Below, one piece after another: positions 46,200-56,973 of a stretch of 64,000 nucleotides of DNA. The stretch is taken from the NCBI GenBank assembly GCA_963735175.1, contig CAVTJX010000017.1, forward strand, positions 194,408 through 258,407. The letters run 5' to 3'. The notes under the pieces were generated by a model. The model had not been told where the DNA came from, did not search any database, and saw only the letters and a program-made list of their open reading frames with translations. Within the stretch, counting starts at the first letter, position 1. The number at the start of each line of letters is the position of its first letter. The stretch is from CAVTJX01 sp963735175 (GTDB taxonomy: Bacteria > Electryoneota > RPQS01). The position numbers and the translations under genes were made by a program.

Positions 46200-47129
46200 T
46201 CAGATGTGGACACGTAAGCCTGCCGGGTCAGGTCGCCGGCCTTCAATCAGATCAAACAGCGCTTCCTGCAGGCGCCGTGATACCGGTCCGGGCTTGCCTT
46301 CGCCCACCGTCACCTTGTCGATCGAGCGGATCGGCGTCAGTTCCGCCGCCGTACCGGTGAAGAACACTTCGTCGGCAATGTAGAGCAACTCGCGCGGCAC
46401 CGCTTCAATCACCACCGGAATCTTGAGATCCTCGGCGATCGTGAGGATGCACTGGCGGGTGATGCCGGGCAGAATCGAACCGCACAGCGGCGGAGTCCAG
46501 AGGACGCCGTCGCGCACGAGGAAGATGTTCTCGCCCGATCCTTCGGACACGAAACCGTTCTTGTCGAGAGCGATGCCTTCGTCGAAACCCAGCGCCATGG
46601 CGTCGATCTTGATGAGCTGCGAATTCATGTAGTTCGCGCCGGCCTTGGCCAGCGACGGCAGCGTGTTCGGGGCGATTCGCGTCCACGACGAAATGCAGAC
46701 TTCGATGCCCTTTTCCAGCGCTTCCGGCCCGAGATACTTGCCCCAGCGCAACGGCAGGACGCAGGCGTCAATCGGACAGGCGTCGGGGAACACGCCCAGC
46801 GAATAGTAGCCGCGATAGAGCAACGGCCGCAGGTAGCATTCTTCGAGGTTATTTTCGCGGCATACGCGGATGCAGGCGCTTTCCAGATCTTCGCGCGTCC
46901 ACGTCGGATACATGCGGTAAATCTTGGCCGAGTCGAAGAGCCGCCGAATGTGCTGGCGAAGCCCGAAGATCACCGAGCCGTCGGGAGTTTTATAGCAGCG
47001 GATGCCCTCGAAAACCGAGGATCCGTAATGCATGGCATGAACGCCGATGTGAACGGTGGCATTGTTCCACGGGGTCATCTCGCCGTTCATCCAAATCTTG
47101 AGACTTTCGTCGAATTTTGATTTCGCCAC
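46200..47129 (-). CDS. ilvE: Branched-chain amino-acid aminotransferase
   Basis: PLP class IV aminotransferase interconverting Leu/Ile/Val and their keto acids. 309 residues. VHIGVHAMHYGSSVFEGIR, YLRPLLYRGYYSLGV, and LAKAGANYMNSQLIKIDA, whose Lys should bind PLP; then GSGENIFLVRDG and LPGITRQCILTIA, and FFTGTAAELTPI. Next to acyl-CoA dehydrogenases and near methylcrotonyl-CoA carboxylase, so a degradative role in leucine catabolism is plausible in addition to synthesis. Confidence 0.94.
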   Translation of the reverse strand: MAKSKFDESLKIWMNGEMTPWNNATVHIGVHAMHYGSSVFEGIRCYKTPDGSVIFGLRQHIRRLFDSAKIYRMYPTWTREDLESACIRVCRENNLEECYLRPLLYRGYYSLGVFPDACPIDACVLPLRWGKYLGPEALEKGIEVCISSWTRIAPNTLPSLAKAGANYMNSQLIKIDAMALGFDEGIALDKNGFVSEGSGENIFLVRDGVLWTPPLCGSILPGITRQCILTIAEDLKIPVVIEAVPRELLYIADEVFFTGTAAELTPIRSIDKVTVGEGKPGPVSRRLQEALFDLIEGRRPDPAGLRVHI

Positions 47130-47174
47130 GGTAGGATTCCAAAGGTGAGTGGTTGGGAAGTGGGCAGGTATCTA

Positions 47175-48324
47175 CTACTGCGCGGAAAGTACATTCCGCG
47201 CGAGGATTGAGCGTTGAATTTCCGAGGTCCCCTCGTAAATTTCGGTGACCTTGGCGTCGCGGAGCATGCGCTCCACGGGATAGTCCTTGGTGTAGCCGTT
47301 GCCGCCGTGAATCTGCAGCGCTTCGTTGGTCACTTTCATGACCATGTCCGAGGCGAACAGTTTCGCGGCCGCGGCTTCGTGGTTGAAGCGCTGGCCCTGA
47401 TCTTTCTTCCGCGCCGTGCTCCATACCAGAAGCCGCGCGGCCATCGTCAGCATCTCCATGTCGGCCAGCTTGAATTGAATCGCCTGAAAGTCGGCGATGG
47501 GGTGCCCGAACTGCACGCGCGTCTTGGCATACTTGACGCCCTCCTCCAGCGCGCCCTGCGCGAGTCCGACGGCCTGCGCGGCTATGCCGATGCGCCCGCA
47601 ATCAAGGGCGACCATGGCAATTTTGAAGCCTTCGCCTTCGCGGCCCAGAAGATTCGCAGCGGGCACGCGGACGTCTTCGAGATTGACTTCAACACAGTCG
47701 GAACTGCGGATGCCCATCTTCTTCTCGTTCACGCCCAGGCGCAGCCCTTTCGCGCCGGCGGGCACGATGAAGGCGGAAATGCCCTTGGCTTTATCGGCGG
47801 TCTTATCGGTGCGCGCGAAAATCAAATGCATGGTGGCGCTGCGGCCGTTGGTAATGAAGCTCTTCGTGCCGTTCAGCATCCAGGTATCGCCGTCGCGGAC
47901 GGCGGTCGTCTTCAGCGCCGCCGCGTCGGAGCCCGATGACGGTTCGGTCAACGCAGAACGCGCCCAGCAATTTGCCTTCGGCCAGCGGCTTCAGCCACGC
48001 TTCCTTTTGCTGGGTATTCGCGAACTTTTCCAGCGGGTAACAGATCAGCGAATTGTTGACCGAAATCACCACGCCAACGGCGGGATCGACGCGCGACAAC
48101 TCTTCGACGATAATCGCATAGGTGACCGTATCCATGCCCGCGCCGCCCATGGCTTCGGGCGTATTCACGCCCATGAAGCCCAGCTCGCCGAGCTTGCGGC
48201 AAATCTCAACCGGAAACTCGCCGGATTCGTCACGGGCCGCCACGGACGGGCGGATCTCCTTCTCCGCGAACTCGCGGATCGCCGCTTTCACTTCCAATTG
48301 CTGTTCCGTCAGCAGGTGGTCCAT
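47175..48324 (-). CDS. Short-chain acyl-CoA dehydrogenase, butyryl-CoA type (one frameshift)
   Basis: FAD enzyme of about 383 residues. MDHLLTEQQLEVKAAIREFA, MGGAGMDTVTYAIIVEELSR, AFC then, after an indel near 47955, LTEPSSGSDAAALKTTA and NGTKSFITNG. C-terminal half: DCGRIGIAAQAVGLAQGAL, FQAIQFKLADM, HGGNGYTKDYPVERMLRD and the catalytic-Glu region IYEGTSEIQRSI. ATG at 48324 is preferred over an upstream one. It is adjacent to a 3-hydroxyacyl-CoA dehydrogenase and near thiolase, suggesting use on C4 substrates. Confidence 0.92.
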
Positions 48325-48389
48325 GCGTCCTCCGTTATGGCTGTGCACAGTCAACTACCGCGACTCTGCCCTTCATCCCTCATACTTCC

Positions 48390-48713
48390 TCACGCTCCCA
48401 GTCGCACCGCCGTGCCCGAGGCCGTAACCATCAGCATCGAACCGTTGGCGCCGACGACTTCGTAGTCGAGATCGACGCCGACGACGCCGTCCGCGCCGAG
48501 GGCCGCCGCCTGCTCTTCCATCTCGCGCAGCGCGATTTCGCGCGCGTGCTTGATTTCCTTTTCCCAGGCGGCGCTGCGGCCGCCCACGATGTCGCGCACA
48601 CCGGCGAACAGGTCGCGGAATATATTCGCGCCGAGAATCGCTTCGCCGGTGACGATGCCGCGATATTCAGCGATCTTGCGCCCTTCAATCGAAGGCGTGG
48701 TGGTGACGATCAT
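48390..48713 (-). CDS. YbjQ family protein (DUF74)
   Basis: 107 residues. MIVTTTPSIEGRKIAEYRGI, then TGEAILGANIFRDLFAGVRDIVGG and ALGADGVVGVDLDYEVVG are the conserved blocks of this pentameric family, sometimes labelled heavy-metal-binding. The function is not established. Set between two acyl-CoA metabolism genes with gaps of 66 and 11 bases. Confidence 0.9.
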   Translation of the reverse strand: MIVTTTPSIEGRKIAEYRGIVTGEAILGANIFRDLFAGVRDIVGGRSAAWEKEIKHAREIALREMEEQAAALGADGVVGVDLDYEVVGANGSMLMVTASGTAVRLGA

Positions 48714-48724
48714 GTGCGTTTTCC

Positions 48725-49580
48725 TTATGCGGAATAGGTATAAAATCCGCGCCCTGACTTGCGGCCGAGGTACCCCGCGGCCACGTATTTTTTCAGCAGC
48801 GGGCAGGGGCGGTACTTGCTGTCGCCCAGGTCGCGGTGCAGGACTTCCATGATGGCCAGGCAGACGTCGAGGCCGATCAGATCCGCCAGCGCCAGCGGCC
48901 CCATGGGATGGTTCATCCCCAGCTTCATCACGCCGTCAATCGCCTCGGCCTCGGCCACGCCCTCCATCAGGCAATAGACGGCCTCGTTGATCATCGGCAT
49001 CAAAATACGGTTCGAGACGAACCCCGGGAAATCGTTGACCGTGATCGGCGTCTTGCCCAGCGCCTTCGCCAGTTCCACGATCCGCCCGTGCGTCTCGTCC
49101 GACGTCGCCAGGCCGCGAATGATTTCCACGAGCTGCATCATCGGCACGGGATTCATGAAGTGCATGCCGATGAAGCGTTCGGGCCGCTTCGTCGCCGCCG
49201 CGAGCTGTGTGATCGAAATCGTGCTCGTGTTCGAGGCCAGAATCGCCTCGGGTTTCGCGAGCTTGTCCGCCTCGGCGAGGAGCTTGATCTTGGCGTCGGG
49301 GTTCTCGATAATCGCCTCGATCACCAAATCGGCGTCGTGCGCGTCGGCGAGTTTCAACGTGCCGTGCAGCCGGCCCAGCGTCGCTTTGCGATCGTCGTCC
49401 GCAAGCTTGCCTTTTTCCACCTGCCGCGCGAGGTTTTTCTCGATAGTGCCCAGGGCTTTCGACAGGATATGCCTCGGCCACTTCCACCAGATAAACGTCG
49501 CAGCCGTTCTGCGCGCAAACATGGGCAATCCCGTTCCCCATTGTGCCGCCGCCGATGACGGCTACTTTTCGAATGTCCAT
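48725..49580 (-). CDS. 3-hydroxybutyryl-CoA dehydrogenase (one frameshift)
   Basis: NAD-dependent oxidation of 3-hydroxyacyl-CoA. About 285 residues. Rossmann motif VAVIGGGTMGNGIAHVCAQNG; after an indel near 49470 the chain continues ILSKALGTIEKNLARQVEKG, IIENPDAKIKLL, ILASNTSTISIT, GMHFMNPVPMMQLVEII, NDFPGFVSNRILMPMINEA and GLDVCLAIMEVL. ATG at 49580 has GAGGAC 4 bases before it. Single-domain Hbd type without fused hydratase. Confidence 0.93.
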
Positions 49581-49587
49581 GTCGTCC

Positions 49588-50682
49588 TCAGGGGTTGATG
49601 ATGGTGCGCCACACCGCGCCTGGTGCGCGGCGCTTCTCAAATTGTACGCCGTAAGCCGCCGCCTCGGGCTGCAGGCCGCAGCCGACGGGCGGTTCGATGG
49701 GATGCGCCACAAGCGTCAGCGTCGTCGCCGTCTGCGAATACTCCAGCCACACATTGTCGATCGCCACGTGCTGGCCTCGGGGATCGGTGCATCTCGCCGC
49801 CGCGCAATTGACGCGCAGCAGACCGCCATCCGCCCCCGCCCAGTACGCGTGCAGGTCGGAAGCCACCGCCAGGTCTACGCGATAGTCCAGCATAAGCTGG
49901 AACAGCCGCCGCTTCTGCTGGCGGTCACGCTCCGGCGAACCGTCGCGGATGCCGTTTTGCGCCCCGTCATGTTCTCCGTTGTCGAGGCTGTCGGGATAGA
50001 ACCACATCCAGTCATGCGCGGCTACGATCAGCGGTAGATCCGGAGACTCAGCCCGCAGCTTGTGCAGTGCCGCTTCGATCCAGTCCACCTGGTCCTCGCG
50101 AAACGCCCAGCGGTCGGTGCGGTACAGCGCTAACAGCGCGCACTCGCGCTGGCCGCCCGATCCCGTCACCAGCAGGTAATCTCCGTAGGGCGACATCGGC
50201 AGCGGATCAGCCAGTTCGGCGAAGGGCTGCACGCGCAGCCGCATGAAATCGAGATTGAACGCGTCGTAGAGTCTGGTTCCGAGTTCGCTCGTGCCTTCGT
50301 AATCATACCGCTTGCCGCGCGAGCTGTCGGCCAGAGCGGCCATCTCCGCGCTCAGGAAATACTGCTCATCGTGCCCGCCGGGAATCGCGAGGACATTCGG
50401 CCCCGGCGTTTCGGGCCACTCCGCCAGCGATTGCTCGACGGTGGCAAACACCCGGCGGTAATCCGCGAGCACCGCTTCGGGCGTGCCCGCCGGACCGTAA
50501 TCGTATTTCAGGACGTCGCCGTTGATGACGAAGAGTTGCACCCGGGCGCGCTTTGCCTGCTTGAGGATCGCGCGCTCCACCGGGTTTGCGCCGCGGTTAT
50601 CCCCATAGATGCAAATCCGGTAATTCTGTTCGGCCCACGCCGACTGTGACAGGACTAATATTCCGAACGCAAGTCTCCACAT
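49588..50682 (-). CDS. Exported calcineurin-like phosphoesterase
   Basis: 364 residues. Signal peptide MWRLAFGILVLSQSAWA, starting at the ATG 50682 just after the thiolase stop. Metal motifs: IYGDNRG (DxR in place of the usual DxH), FVINGDVL, AIPGGHDE, VAAHDWMWF and SDLHAYWAG. It should act in the periplasm or be lipid-free secreted; substrate unknown. It sits between thiolase and Hbd with 7-base gaps, an odd neighbour for beta-oxidation genes. Confidence 0.8.
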   Translation of the reverse strand: MWRLAFGILVLSQSAWAEQNYRICIYGDNRGANPVERAILKQAKRARVQLFVINGDVLKYDYGPAGTPEAVLADYRRVFATVEQSLAEWPETPGPNVLAIPGGHDEQYFLSAEMAALADSSRGKRYDYEGTSELGTRLYDAFNLDFMRLRVQPFAELADPLPMSPYGDYLLVTGSGGQRECALLALYRTDRWAFREDQVDWIEAALHKLRAESPDLPLIVAAHDWMWFYPDSLDNGEHDGAQNGIRDGSPERDRQQKRRLFQLMLDYRVDLAVASDLHAYWAGADGGLLRVNCAAARCTDPRGQHVAIDNVWLEYSQTATTLTLVAHPIEPPVGCGLQPEAAAYGVQFEKRRAPGAVWRTIINP

Positions 50683-50689
50683 CACAGTC

Positions 50690-51871
50690 TTACAAAACCT
50701 CCACCGCAAGCGCCGTCGCTTCGCCGCCGCCGTTGCAAATGCCGACTACGCCGCGCTTGCCGCCCTGCTCGCGCAAGACGCTCAGCAACGTGACGAGAAT
50801 GCGGCAGCCGGACGCGCCGATCGGATGGCCCAGCGCCACCGCGCCGCCGAACACGCTGACTTTCTTTGCGTCGAGGCCCAGCAGACTCGCGTTGACGATC
50901 CCCACCACGGCAAATGCCTCGTTCAGCTCCCAGTAATCGACATCACTCTTTTTCCAGTCGATGCGCTTCAGCAGTTTTTCCACCGCCTGGGCCGGCGCGG
51001 TGGTGAACCACTCCGGTTCCTGGCTGTGCGTCGTATAACCGACGATCCGCGCCAGCGGTCTCAGGTTGCGCCGCTTCGCCTCTTCGTAGGACATGACCGT
51101 TACCGCCGCCGCGCCGTCGTTGATTTTCGAGGCGTTGGCCGCCGTGATCGTGCCGTCCTTTTCGAACGCCGGACGCAACGCGGAGAGTTTTGTGAAATCG
51201 ACCTTCGCCGGTTCTTCATCCTCCTTCACCGTAATCTCGCCCTTGCGGGTCTTCATCACCACGGGCACGATTTCAGCGGCGAACTTGCCGCCCTTCTGCG
51301 CATCCATTGCGCGGCGGTAGGATTCGGCGGCGAAATCGTCCTGCGCCTCACGCGTGATTTTGTGCTCCCGCGCGCAAAGTTCGGCGCAATTACCCATGTG
51401 TGTGTTGCGGTACGGATCCCACAGCCCGTCGCGAATCAACCCGTCCACCACGCTGCCGTCGCCAAGGCGCAAACCCTTGCGCGCGCCATCGAGGTAATAG
51501 GGAGCCTGCGACATGTTCTCCATGCCGCCGGCGATCATCACCTTGGCTTCGCCCAATTGCACCGCCTGCGCCGCGCTCATCACCGCCCGCAGCCCCGACG
51601 AGCAGACCTTGTTGACGGTCCACGCCGACACGGAGGAAGGCAACCCCGCGTAAATCGCGGCCTGACGCGCGGGCGCCTGCCCGGCGTTCCCCTGCAGCAC
51701 CATGCCGAGGATCACCTCGTCCACGTCCGCCGGTTCCAGCTTCGAGCGCGTGAGGTTCTCCTTGATCGCGTGTGAGCCCAGCAGCACGGCGGAGACGTCG
51801 GCCAGCGCGCCGTTAAACGACCCGATCGGCGTGCGCGCCGCGGACGTGATGACGGGAGTATTGGGATTCAT
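50690..51871 (-). CDS. Acetyl-CoA acetyltransferase (thiolase)
   Basis: 393 residues, complete. Nucleophile Cys in VNKVCSSGLRAVMSAA; GGMENMSQAPYYL; NASKINDGAAAV; catalytic His in ELNEAFAVVG and ALGHPIGASG; second Cys in ICNGGGEATALAVEVL. It converts acetoacetyl-CoA to two acetyl-CoA or the reverse. In this setting it would finish leucine degradation and C4 beta-oxidation. Confidence 0.95.
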   Translation of the reverse strand: MNPNTPVITSAARTPIGSFNGALADVSAVLLGSHAIKENLTRSKLEPADVDEVILGMVLQGNAGQAPARQAAIYAGLPSSVSAWTVNKVCSSGLRAVMSAAQAVQLGEAKVMIAGGMENMSQAPYYLDGARKGLRLGDGSVVDGLIRDGLWDPYRNTHMGNCAELCAREHKITREAQDDFAAESYRRAMDAQKGGKFAAEIVPVVMKTRKGEITVKEDEEPAKVDFTKLSALRPAFEKDGTITAANASKINDGAAAVTVMSYEEAKRRNLRPLARIVGYTTHSQEPEWFTTAPAQAVEKLLKRIDWKKSDVDYWELNEAFAVVGIVNASLLGLDAKKVSVFGGAVALGHPIGASGCRILVTLLSVLREQGGKRGVVGICNGGGEATALAVEVL

Positions 51872-51916
51872 GAACGGACCATCCTCATAAAAGCCAGGGG
51901 TGGATTCGATTCCGGA

Positions 51917-52760
51917 TTACAGGGTTATTGCTTCAAGTTGCGGCGTGCCGTCGGCGCGATACAGAAGGTAACCCGCGCGCGCGCGGGGAGCGTGAACAAA
52001 CAACAGCAGTTCGCGGCGGCGAACGGCCTCGTCCAGCACGAGCGCCTTGGCCGCCTTCAGTTCCGCGATATTCAAATCGTACGACAGCACGCAATCGAGC
52101 GGCAATTGCGTCGCCGTAGGCACGAGGTCTGAAAGGTATACCGCCCGCGATGCTTCACCGATGAACGCGATCTGCAAGCCGGCCGAATGCCCCCCGACCA
52201 GGCGGACGTTCACTCCCGGCAGTACCTCGCCATCGCCGTCGAGCATCACCAGCACGCCGGCTTCCAGCAGCGGCTCATAATCTGCGGGATTGTAGCCGTC
52301 GTCGCCTTCCGCAACGCCACTCCGCGCCGCCGCCAGCTCTTTCCGCTGCACATAGTATTGCGCGTTGGGAAATGTCGGCCTGAAGTCGCCATCCTCCGCG
52401 AGGGATGTCGCCGCGCCGCAATGGTCCCAGTGCAGATGCGTAAGAATCACGGTATTCGACGCTTTCCCGCGCTACGCCGAGTTCGGCCAACGCAGGCAGG
52501 AATTTCCGCGGCCATTCCAGTTTGTATTGCTCGCGGAGCTTCGGGCGCGGCTTGTCCCCCGTGCCGGGATCGATGACGACAATCCGACCGTGGCCGCGCA
52601 CCAGCAGGCTGTTGAAGCCCACTTTGATTCGCGCCCTGCCCTTCACTTTCAGGCGCGGGGTGCTTTGCCGTTCTACGCAGTGCTGCACAAAGGTATCGGC
52701 GTCGTCTTCAAACAGGCCGTCGCTGATGAGATCGAGGCGGAAGTCGCCCAGCGTCAGCAT
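51917..52760 (-). CDS. MBL-fold metallo-hydrolase (one frameshift)
   Basis: About 281 residues. N-terminal part LTLGDFRLDLISDGLFEDD, LLVRGHGRIVVIDPGTGD; after an indel near 52452 the zinc motif ILTHLHWDHCGA (HxHxDH), then VRLVGGHSAGLQIAFIG, VYLSDLVPTATQL and LLFVHAP. The fold is sure but the substrate is not; members of this branch include lactonases and thioesterase-like hydrolases. It starts 7 bases after the upstream acyl-CoA dehydrogenase. Confidence 0.88.
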
Positions 52761-52767
52761 GGCGCGC

Positions 52768-53915
52768 TCAGCGGGCGTGTTCCTGCAAAATCGTGCGCGC
52801 GATTACCAGCCGCTGGATTTCCGACGTACCCTCGCCAATCTCACAGAGCTTATTGTCGCGGAACATGCGCTCCACGGGGTAATCGCGCATGTAGCCGTAA
52901 CCGCCATGCAGTTGGATCGCTTGCGAGGTCACGCGCGTCGCCATTTCGCTGGCGTAGAGTTTCGCCATCGCCGCTTCGCGCACGAAGTGCTCGCCCGCGT
53001 CCTTCTTCGCCGCCGCCTTCGAACACAAGGTGACGCGCGGCTTCGATTTGCGTCAGCATATCCGCCAGCTTGAATTGCGTCGCCTGAAAATCCGCCACCG
53101 TCTGCTCGAACGCCTTGCGCGTCGTCACATACTCGATGGTGGCCTCGTAGGCTCCTTCAGCCAGTCCCAGCGACATCGCGGCGATGGAAATCCGCCCCGC
53201 GTCCAGCGTCGTCAGCATCTGCTTGAAACCGTCGCCCATCTTGCCCAGCAGGTTCTCCTTCGGCACTTTCACGTCGCTGAAATGCAGCACTACGGTATCG
53301 CTGCCGCGCACTCCCAGCTTGCGCTCCTTCTTGCCGACCTCAAAACCGGGCATGCCCTTTTCGAGGATGAAGCAACTGATCCCCTTGGTGCCCTTGCCTT
53401 TTTCGGCCACGGCGCTGACAGTAAATACGTCTGCATACGTGCCGTTGGTGCAGTAGACCTTCTGGCCGTTGAGCAGAAAATGATCGCCCTTGTCGATGCA
53501 CGTACTGGCCGTGGCGCCGGCGTCGCTCCCCGCCTGCGATTCGGTCAGGCCGAAGGCGCCGATGGACTTGCCGCTGCACAAGCCGGGCAAATATTTCTGC
53601 TTCTGCTCTTCGCTGCCGAACATGTAGATCGGCCCGCAGCCCAGACTGGTATGCGCGGCCAGCGTCAGCGCGGTGCTGCCGCAGACCTTGGCGACTTCCT
53701 CGACGGCCAGCGCGTACGCCGTCGTGTCCATGCCCGCCCCGCCGTAGCGCTCGGGATAGGGAATCCCCATCAGTCCGAGGTCACCCATTTCGGCGATCAC
53801 TTCCTTGGGGAAACGTTCGTGTTCGTCGATCTCCGCGGCCACGGGCTTGATCCGGCTTCTGCGCGAAGTCCCGGACCATCTCGCGAAGCATTTTCTGTTC
53901 TTCATTCAGGTGCAT
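52768..53915 (-). CDS. Acyl-CoA dehydrogenase, possibly isovaleryl-CoA dehydrogenase (two frameshifts)
   Basis: About 382 residues. MHLNEEQKMLREMVRDFA, then after an indel near 53850 RIKPVAAEIDEHERFPKE; YGGAGMDTTAYALAVEE; AFGLTESQAGSDAGATAS; RKLGVRGSDTVVLHFSDV; LDAGRISIAAMSLGLAEGA. After an indel near 53020 come HGGYGYMRDYPVERMFRD and EIGEGTSEIQRLV. Its place two genes from mccA suggests the isovaleryl-CoA step, but the sequence alone does not fix the chain specificity. Confidence 0.9.
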
Positions 53916-53954
53916 ACGCGTCTCGATCTTTCTGGGCGTAACGGACTGGGCCGG

Positions 53955-54950
53955 TTATTCTTCGGGAATATCATCCAGAATGTTGTCGCCTGCGCCCTCG
54001 ATGCGGCGCCGGCGGCGCTTCATGTCATCCATCAGCGAGCCGTACTCCTGCTGCGAGAGGTCGTAATCGCGGAGCACGCGGTCGAGGTCGTTGCGCACTT
54101 TCTCCAGCTTGGGCGAAAGTTTTTTATGCGCCGGATCGGAAGTGTGTTCGCTGATGACGGTTCCTGTCCTGTCAGCGTGTTTACCAGTTGGGCCAGATAG
54201 TCGCGCGACGCGGCAGCGTCTTCGGCCGACACCTCCAGCGTGACTCCGGCGGAGCTGCCGATCTGCGCCAGTGGCTGCAACAGCGCGCGGAAGTTGACGA
54301 CGCCCGCGCCCAGTCCGAGGTGGAGATCGTCGCGGCCATCATTGTCGGAACAGTGAATGTGGCAGATACGGTCGGCGAAACGCTGCGACCACGCCGCGGG
54401 TTCGATACGCCCGAAACACGTCGCGTGGCCCTGTGTCGAGGCACATACCCAGTGCGGGCGAGGGAAAGCGTTCGAAAATCTCCTCGAACAGCGTCGTGTC
54501 CGGCTCGTAGGTGTTCTCCATGGCCAACCGCACGCCCAACTCCGCGGCTCGCGCCAAAAGCTGTTCCAGGCTTTCCGAAAACGTGTCCAGCCAGCGGGAC
54601 CGCGCCTTGGGCGGGATTTGTGGAAGATAGCCCGTGTGAAACACCACCTGCGGCGAACGAAAGGCCCGCGCCGCTTCCAGCGAGGCCGAGAGTGTGTCCA
54701 GCGAATACGAGCGGATGTGCGCGTCGCGCGCGCCCAGGTTCAAATTGTGGAACGGCCCGTGTACCGACGCCTTGATTCCCGCCTTTGCGATGTCGTCGGC
54801 GAGGTCCAGCAGATTCTCCCACTTCACCTGCGGCCACAGATCCGCGGTGGATTCGAACAGCACCTCCACTCCCAGGCCAAGGTCTGCCATCTGAGGCAGT
54901 TTCGCCCCCACCAACGACTGCTCGCAATAGATGTAGCGCGGTCCGAACAT
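53955..54950 (-). CDS. Sugar-phosphate isomerase/epimerase-like TIM-barrel protein with charged tail (two frameshifts)
   Basis: Xylose-isomerase-like/AP-endonuclease-2 fold: GVEVLFESTADLWPQVKW, SVHGPFHNLNLGARDAHI, QVVFHTGYLPQIPP, RLAMENTYEPDTTLFEE, ALGMCLDTGHATCFG (after removing an extra base near 54435), ICHIHCSDNDGRDDLHLGLG and VTLEVSAEDAAASRDYLAQL. The barrel ends near 54160. In a shifted frame a charged, helical 63-residue segment follows (LSPKLEKVRNDLDRVLRDYD ... NILDDIPEE, stop 53955-53957). I join the two because no start codon or SD precedes the tail and one missing base near 54150 would fuse them; the tail could instead be a small separate gene. Confidence 0.65.
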
Positions 54951-54958
54951 CGGGGAAT

Positions 54959-56961
54959 TTACTCTTTGGGGACCAGAGACACAATTACCGCGTCCGCGTC
55001 GACAATCGCGCCCGGCGCGCCAAACGTGTTGGCGACAACTCCGGCGCGCGGCGCCCGCAGTGCATGTTCCATCTTCATCGCTTCCACCACCGCCACGATC
55101 TGCCGCTCGTCGACGGCATCCCCGGCGGCGACGAGCAATTTGACGAGCGTGCCCGGCATCGGCGCGCGAATGTCGTCACTTGCCTCCGTAGTCCCGCCGC
55201 CTTCGTGATGGGCCGATGGCGTTTGGAATTCGTAGACGCGCCCCGCCAGCCACACCCACGTGCGGTCGCGATCGCGCACTACGCGGGCGTCAAACTGGCC
55301 GCGCTCATTCCGGATGAGTAGCCGCCCCGGTGCGAGTTCACGCACATTCAGCTCATGTCGCTGGTCTTCCAGCGTCACGGACGATCCCGTGGCCGCGGTA
55401 TCGATTTTGAATCGCAGCGGTTTGCCGTTGAACAGCAATTCTTTCGCGGCGCTCGATCGGCCCTCCCCGGCAATGCGCCATCCGCCCAGCGAGTGCCACG
55501 GCGACGCAATTCCGGCCTTGCCGTCCACCGCCGCGGCGGCCTGATTCATTGCCGGCGCGCGCGTGGCGGCCAGCAGCGCGGCCGCGAGGTCCGTCGCGGT
55601 CGGCGCCGCCGGACTCCACTCCGGAAAATAATCGTCGAGAAAATGGGTACTCAAGTTTCCCGCCGCGAATTCGTGGTGTCCCAGAATGTCCCGCAGCATC
55701 TCCAGCGGTGTGGCCACACCCAGCAGCACGTATTGCGCCAGCGCCGCACGCATCTTGCGGATCGCCGCTCGTGCGGTTTCGCCATAGGCAATCACCTTTG
55801 AAAGAATCGGATCGTAATACACCGAGACCTCCGAGCCGGTGCGGATTCCCGAATCGATTCGCACACCCGGAATCAGCGGTTCCTCCAGCAAGCCGAATCG
55901 TCCCCGAGGAGGGCAGGAAACCGCGCGCCGCGTCTTCGGCGTAAATGCGGCACTCCACGGCGTGCCCCCGCACGCGAATCTTGCTCCTGCGTCTTGGGCA
56001 GCGGCTCCCCCGCCGCCACGCGCAGTTGCCATTCCACCAGATCTTCGCCCGTCACCATTTCCGTCACCGGATGCTCCACCTGCAAGACGCGCGTTGACTT
56101 CAAGAAAGTAGAAGTCGCCGTCGGCATACAGGAACTCCACCGTTCCCGCGTTGACGTAGCCCGCGGCGCTCACCACTTTCACCGCCGCCTCGCCCATCCG
56201 CCGCCGCAGTTCCGGCGTGAGCACTGCCGAGGGCGACTCCTCGATAATCTTCTGGTGGCGGCGCTGCACCGAGCACTCGCGTTCGCCCAGGTGCACGGCG
56301 TGGCCGTGCGCGTCGCAGAAAATCTGAAACTCGATGTGCCGCGGCCGCGCGAGATATTTTTCAAGATACACCGTCGAATCGCCGAAAGCCGAACCCGCCT
56401 CGCGCATCGCGCCTTCCACGGCCTGCTGCAGATTCGGCGGGATCATGCACCACGCGCATGCCCTTGCCGCCGCCGCCGGCCGCCGCTTTGATCAGCACGG
56501 GATAGCCGATCTCTTCGGCCGCTTGCGAACGATCACCGCCGGATCCAGCGTGTCAAATATCGTTCGCCGGGCGTCACCGGCACACCGGCGCTCTGCGCCA
56601 ACACGCGCGATTCGATCTTATTCCCCAGCAATCCCATCGCGCGCGGCGGCGGTCCGATGAACACCAGCCCCGCCTTGCTCACGGCCTCGGCAAAGCGCGG
56701 ATTTTCGGAAAGGAATCCGTAGCCGGGATGAATCGCTTCCGCGCCCGTGTCCTTCGCCGCTTGATGATCTTTGCGATGTTCAGATAGCTCTCGGCAGGCT
56801 GCGGCGGCCGATCACACGGCCTCGTCGGCCAGTTCCACGTGCCGCGCGCCGACGTCCACATCGCTGTAGACGGCGACGGTGCGGATCCCGAGTTCGCGCG
56901 CCGTGCGGATCACGCGGACGGCAATTTCGCCCCGGTTCGCAATGAGAATTTTGTGGAACAT
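54959..56961 (-). CDS. mccA: Methylcrotonyl-CoA carboxylase biotin-containing alpha subunit (multiple frameshifts)
   Basis: Biotin carboxylase plus biotin carrier on one chain, about 667 residues. KILIANRGEIAVRVIRTARE; EAIHPGYGFLSENPRFAEA; ATP-grasp GGGGKGMRVV; YLEKYLARPRHIEFQIF, HLGERECSVQRRHQK; VLQVEHPVTEMVTGEDLVEWQ; then AVECRIYAEDAARGFLPSSG. The C-terminal BCCP domain is IRAPMPGTLVKLLVAAGD and VVEAMKMEHAL, whose Lys carries biotin. Indels are inferred near 55905, 55985, 56100, 56455, 56510, 56540, 56761 and 56815. Pairing with mccB and an enoyl-CoA hydratase favours the leucine-pathway enzyme over acetyl- or propionyl-CoA carboxylase. Confidence 0.88.
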
Positions 56962-56973
56962 GCAGTCGTCCGG

